DNA of 61,662 nt from a virus: the IMG/VR virus record IMGVR_UViG_3300035665_000034, positions 1 to 61,662 of that record, one strand, 5' to 3'. Each line of letters begins with the position of its first letter. Position 1 is the first letter of the stretch. The notes beneath the pieces are model-generated. The model did not search any database. It saw only the letters and a list, made by a program, of their open reading frames with translations, and was not told the origin of the DNA. Positions 59,477 to 61,662 of this stretch are shown here, piece by piece. Both the position numbers and the translations under genes were made by a program.

Positions 59477-60016
59477 ATGAACACAAGCGCTCTCACGATC
59501 ATGTCCGAGCAAGTCGTCGTCGGCGAAGCTCGACTCACGCTGAAGACCTCGACGCTCGCGCAACAGGCGCGGCTCGGCGAGGCGCTGAAGGCGGTCCAGA
59601 TCGACCGCGTGGTCTCCGCGCTTCGGCCGTTTCTCGTCGGCATCGAGCCCGGCGAGTTCTGGAACCACCTGTCGAGCAACGCGGAGAGTCTGTACGCGCT
59701 CGCCATCGACGTGCTCACGACGAACGGCGCGGCCGGTCTCGCGAAGGCGTGCGGCGCGCTGCTCGACAATCGGGAGAACTTCGTCGCGCTGAAGAACGCC
59801 GCGCTCGTGTCGGAGACCGACGCGGAGTTCGCCGGGTCGCGGTTCATTCGCTGCCCTGCGGTCTCGGCGTTCGTCGAGGCCGAGGTCACGTTCGAGCAGG
59901 CGGTCGAGATCGTGCGGGCTGCGTTCCGCCTGAACCGCTACGGCGAAATGGGAAAAGCCCTGTTCGCGGGACTGAACCCCGCGAAGGCGAACGAGACGGC
60001 GCCGCTGCCGAACTGA
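59477..60016 (+). CDS. Tail assembly chaperone G-like
   Basis: A 179-residue helical protein with CGGAGG before the ATG at 59477. It lies between the tape measure and major tail genes and contains a GGGAAAA heptamer near its end, the hallmark of the lambda G / GT pair. The protein would bind tape measure with the fused product. It is 43 bp after the tape measure stop. Confidence 0.72.
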   Translation: MNTSALTIMSEQVVVGEARLTLKTSTLAQQARLGEALKAVQIDRVVSALRPFLVGIEPGEFWNHLSSNAESLYALAIDVLTTNGAAGLAKACGALLDNRENFVALKNAALVSETDAEFAGSRFIRCPAVSAFVEAEVTFEQAVEIVRAAFRLNRYGEMGKALFAGLNPAKANETAPLPN

Positions 60017-60471
60017 CGCCCGAGCCCGATTGGCTCCCCGACGTCGAAGTGCTCGCGGCCTTGTGCGCGCAGCGGTGCGGCATGCTGGTCTACGACTACG
60101 CGCACACCGTCACCGAGGCGCAGTTCGCGCTCGACGTTCGGGCGTGGGCGTCTTCGTGGACGGTGCCTGCGCTCGCGCTTCTGTCGGGAGGCAAGGGCTC
60201 GGGCTCGAAGGGCTCGGGCTCGACGCGTTCGTCGTCGGGGCCTGCGATCACGGATCGGATTCCCGATCACTACTCGTGGGTTCGAGAGTCGCGCGCCGAC
60301 GCCATGCGGTTCGTCGACCTCGACCGACTCGACAAGCCCGAGACTGTCGCGCAGATCGCTTCACTCGTCGGCGCTTCGACGAAGCCCGTGAAGCGCGAAG
60401 CGGTCGAGCGCTTTCGCGAGCGCGTGCTGTCCCGCGCTCGCAAGGTCGACGCGACGAAGGCCCGGCCTTAG
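59477..60471 (+). CDS. Tail assembly chaperone GT, by -1 frameshift
   Basis: At the slippery site (59950-59956) ribosomes can slip from frame G into the overlapping -1 frame, which stays open to TAG at 60471. The fusion is G 1-160 plus 171 residues (331 aa), with the second part starting SPVRGTEPREGERDG and containing DVEVLAALCAQRCG. Its C-terminus is Ser/Gly-rich, then basic. The stop overlaps the major tail protein end on the other strand. Confidence 0.66.
59950..59956 (+). other. Programmed -1 frameshift site GGGAAAA
   Basis: The heptamer is in the zero frame as G GGA AAA, a canonical X XXY YYZ slippery sequence, 60 nt before the G stop codon. The -1 frame has no stop between the site and 60469. 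No obvious pseudoknot was identified. Confidence 0.72.
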
Positions 60472-61031
60472 CTCGGGTTGCTCGCCCAAATCCAGCCGAG
60501 CGGGCTGGAGGCCGAGCCGCCGAAGTCGCCGTTCTCGTCGTTCAGCGCGTTGATCTCGATGGGCGTGCCGATCATGTCGTTCGCCGCGCTCCCGATCTCC
60601 ATAGCGCCCGAGGCCCGCGCGCGGTGAATCTGGAACGTGATCATGTTGCCGTCGCAGTTGACACGCTCGCCCCGGAACGTGACGTCGATGTCGCCGAACG
60701 CGCAGCCCGCGCCGGGATAGACGTACTGCGACGCGTCGTCGATACGCGCGTCGCCGACGAGGAAGTGGAGCAGGCCGAAGGTGAGTTCGTGCGCGGTGCC
60801 GGTGAACTGCATCTCGACTGACACGGGCGCGGAGACTTCGAGCTTCTGCGGGAAGGTCGTGCCGAAGAAGCGAAGCTCCTCGCGGGTCGTGCGCAGAACG
60901 CCGCCCTTGACCGCGCCGAGATAGACCTCGGTCGGCGAGGTCGTCGGGTCGGTGATCGCGTAGAGCCGAGGCCATTCGCCCGCGAACAGATCCTCTTTCG
61001 AGGCGACGGAGCGCGTTCCAGAAAGTCCCAT
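60468..61031 (-). CDS. Major tail protein (probable)
   Basis: A 187-residue protein with AGGAG before the ATG at 61031. Beta-rich sequence (TTFPQKLEVSAPVSVEMQFT) and aspartate/glycine-rich turns fit a tail tube subunit. It is next to the chaperone genes but in opposite orientation, ending with a 4-bp convergent overlap (60468-60471). Its neighbour 61137-61658 has the size of a tail completion protein. Confidence 0.65.
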   Translation of the reverse strand: MGLSGTRSVASKEDLFAGEWPRLYAITDPTTSPTEVYLGAVKGGVLRTTREELRFFGTTFPQKLEVSAPVSVEMQFTGTAHELTFGLLHFLVGDARIDDASQYVYPGAGCAFGDIDVTFRGERVNCDGNMITFQIHRARASGAMEIGSAANDMIGTPIEINALNDENGDFGGSASSPLGWIWASNPS

Positions 61032-61112
61032 GGGTTTCTCCTGTCGTTCGGGGAACGAAGTTCGACCCGAGACTATCAGCGCGCCCGTCGGCGTCGCGCT
61101 TCACGCGCCCGC

Positions 61113-61134
61113 CGTTCGTCGCTACGGCGCCGAC
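61113..61134. repeat. 22-bp repeat, copy 2
   Basis: Identical to 47513-47534. Lies 3' of the gene ending at 61137 and upstream of the major tail gene. The rest of 61032-61136 holds no gene. Confidence 0.55.
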
Positions 61135-61136
61135 CG

Positions 61137-61658
61137 TCAGTCCATGTACGCGAGCCCGCCCGGGATCGCGTCGGTGTCGAGGCGCATCGAGAACGTGAGC
61201 GCGATGCGCTGGAACCCGTCGTCGGAGACGATGCGCCTGCGCTCAATCGGGCAGCCCCATCCGCTCGGCGTGCCCGGGTCTTGAACGAACAGGCACGCCT
61301 CGGCGTCGACGGGCGATGCCGGGATCGAGTAGTCGAGGATCGGGATCCACGCGCGAAGCGTCCCGTCGGGGCGAGCGCCCGCGAAGCACGCCTCGATTGC
61401 GTCGGCGATGTCGTCGACGACGACGCCGAACGCGTCGCCGGTCGAGCCGCCCTTCGGCCCGACGCGGTTCCACACGTCGATCTGGACGACGGACAGGCCG
61501 TTGCGCCCCGCCTTCTCGTCGATCCACGTCAACGTGACGAAGGCGTCGGGCGGCTCGGCCTTCGGGTCGGCCATGAGGTCACCGTCACCCCACGCATAGT
61601 CGTAGACCACGGGCACGTTGATCGCGCGCGCTGCGCCGGTCGCCGTGACGGTGTTCAC
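61137..61658 (-). CDS. Tail terminator/completion-like protein (start near window edge)
   Basis: A 173-residue protein: GTG start at 61658, overlapping a TGA in the GTGA style. Alpha/beta sequence such as LSVVQIDVWNRVGPKGGSTG and ADAIEACFAG, then a beta-rich part, like phage tail completion (gpU-like) proteins. It precedes the major tail gene. The upstream gene lies beyond the right edge, so the start is not fully certain. Confidence 0.6.
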   Translation of the reverse strand: MNTVTATGAARAINVPVVYDYAWGDGDLMADPKAEPPDAFVTLTWIDEKAGRNGLSVVQIDVWNRVGPKGGSTGDAFGVVVDDIADAIEACFAGARPDGTLRAWIPILDYSIPASPVDAEACLFVQDPGTPSGWGCPIERRRIVSDDGFQRIALTFSMRLDTDAIPGGLAYMD

Positions 61659-61662
61659 CGGA

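Noticed and set aside
1-61662. tRNA or rRNA genes
   Set aside because: No cloverleaf-like or rRNA sequence recognised by eye; a tRNA scan would be decisive.
1-61662. Integrase or attachment site
   Set aside because: No tyrosine or serine recombinase motif seen. The missing genome part could still hold one, so the lifestyle is undecided.

Overview
The window is GC-rich DNA from a tailed bacteriophage. It may be most of a circularly permuted genome, or a prophage or phage contig. Diagnostic genes are a terminase large subunit cut by the left edge, a portal, a Mu F-like head protein, a prohead protease with scaffold, a probable major capsid protein, a TP901-type tape measure (1354 aa, so a long tail), a G/GT tail chaperone pair, tail fibres, a lysis cassette and a phage replisome. 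No integrase, tRNA, rRNA or CRISPR array was recognised. The lipoprotein with a lipobox and the small membrane proteins of the lysis region suggest a Gram-negative host with a GC-rich genome. The host cannot be named from the sequence.

Almost every gene is on the minus strand, so transcription runs from high to low coordinates. Layout from left to right: 1-6227 holds packaging, portal and head-tail genes; 6323-7520 a Mom-like DNA modification gene and a ParB-like gene; 7700-24107 an early-type accessory region of many small orphan genes plus an HNH nuclease, a CobS/CobT-like AAA+/VWA pair, a sigma-like factor and a PD-(D/E)XK nuclease; 24104-42570 DNA metabolism (adenine methyltransferase, SbcC/SbcD, RuvC-like, MazG-like, RecA, SSB candidate, DnaE, primase, DnaB-like helicase, SF2 helicase); 42607-42877 an AT-rich repeat region, candidate origin; 42878-44970 lysis; 45013-49302 capsid, scaffold/protease and accessory genes; 49341-61658 tail genes. 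Only the tape measure and the chaperone genes (55370-60471) are on the plus strand.

The most distinctive feature is the regulatory architecture. Thirteen copies of a cassette of about 80 bp (near-invariant polypyrimidine tract, 15-nt spacer, TA-rich -10-like hexamer, GGAG ribosome site) each precede a gene of the early-type region. A second, unrelated promoter motif, CGTAAAG-N16-CGTATCA, occurs seven times with an exact 16-nt spacer, six of them before replication and recombination operons; three of these lie only 5-6 nt from the start codon and predict leaderless mRNAs. A phage sigma-like factor (18365-18913) lies in an operon driven by one cassette. A cascade is proposed as inference: cassette promoters, then the sigma factor, then CGTAAAG/CGTATCA promoters.

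Other points: a GGGAAAA slippery site joins the two chaperone frames; the tape measure lies upstream of the chaperones, on the strand opposite the rest of the tail genes; the head genes are split into two distant clusters; a scaffold start with its own ribosome site is nested in the protease gene; and stop/start overlaps of the ATGA or GTGA type are the rule.
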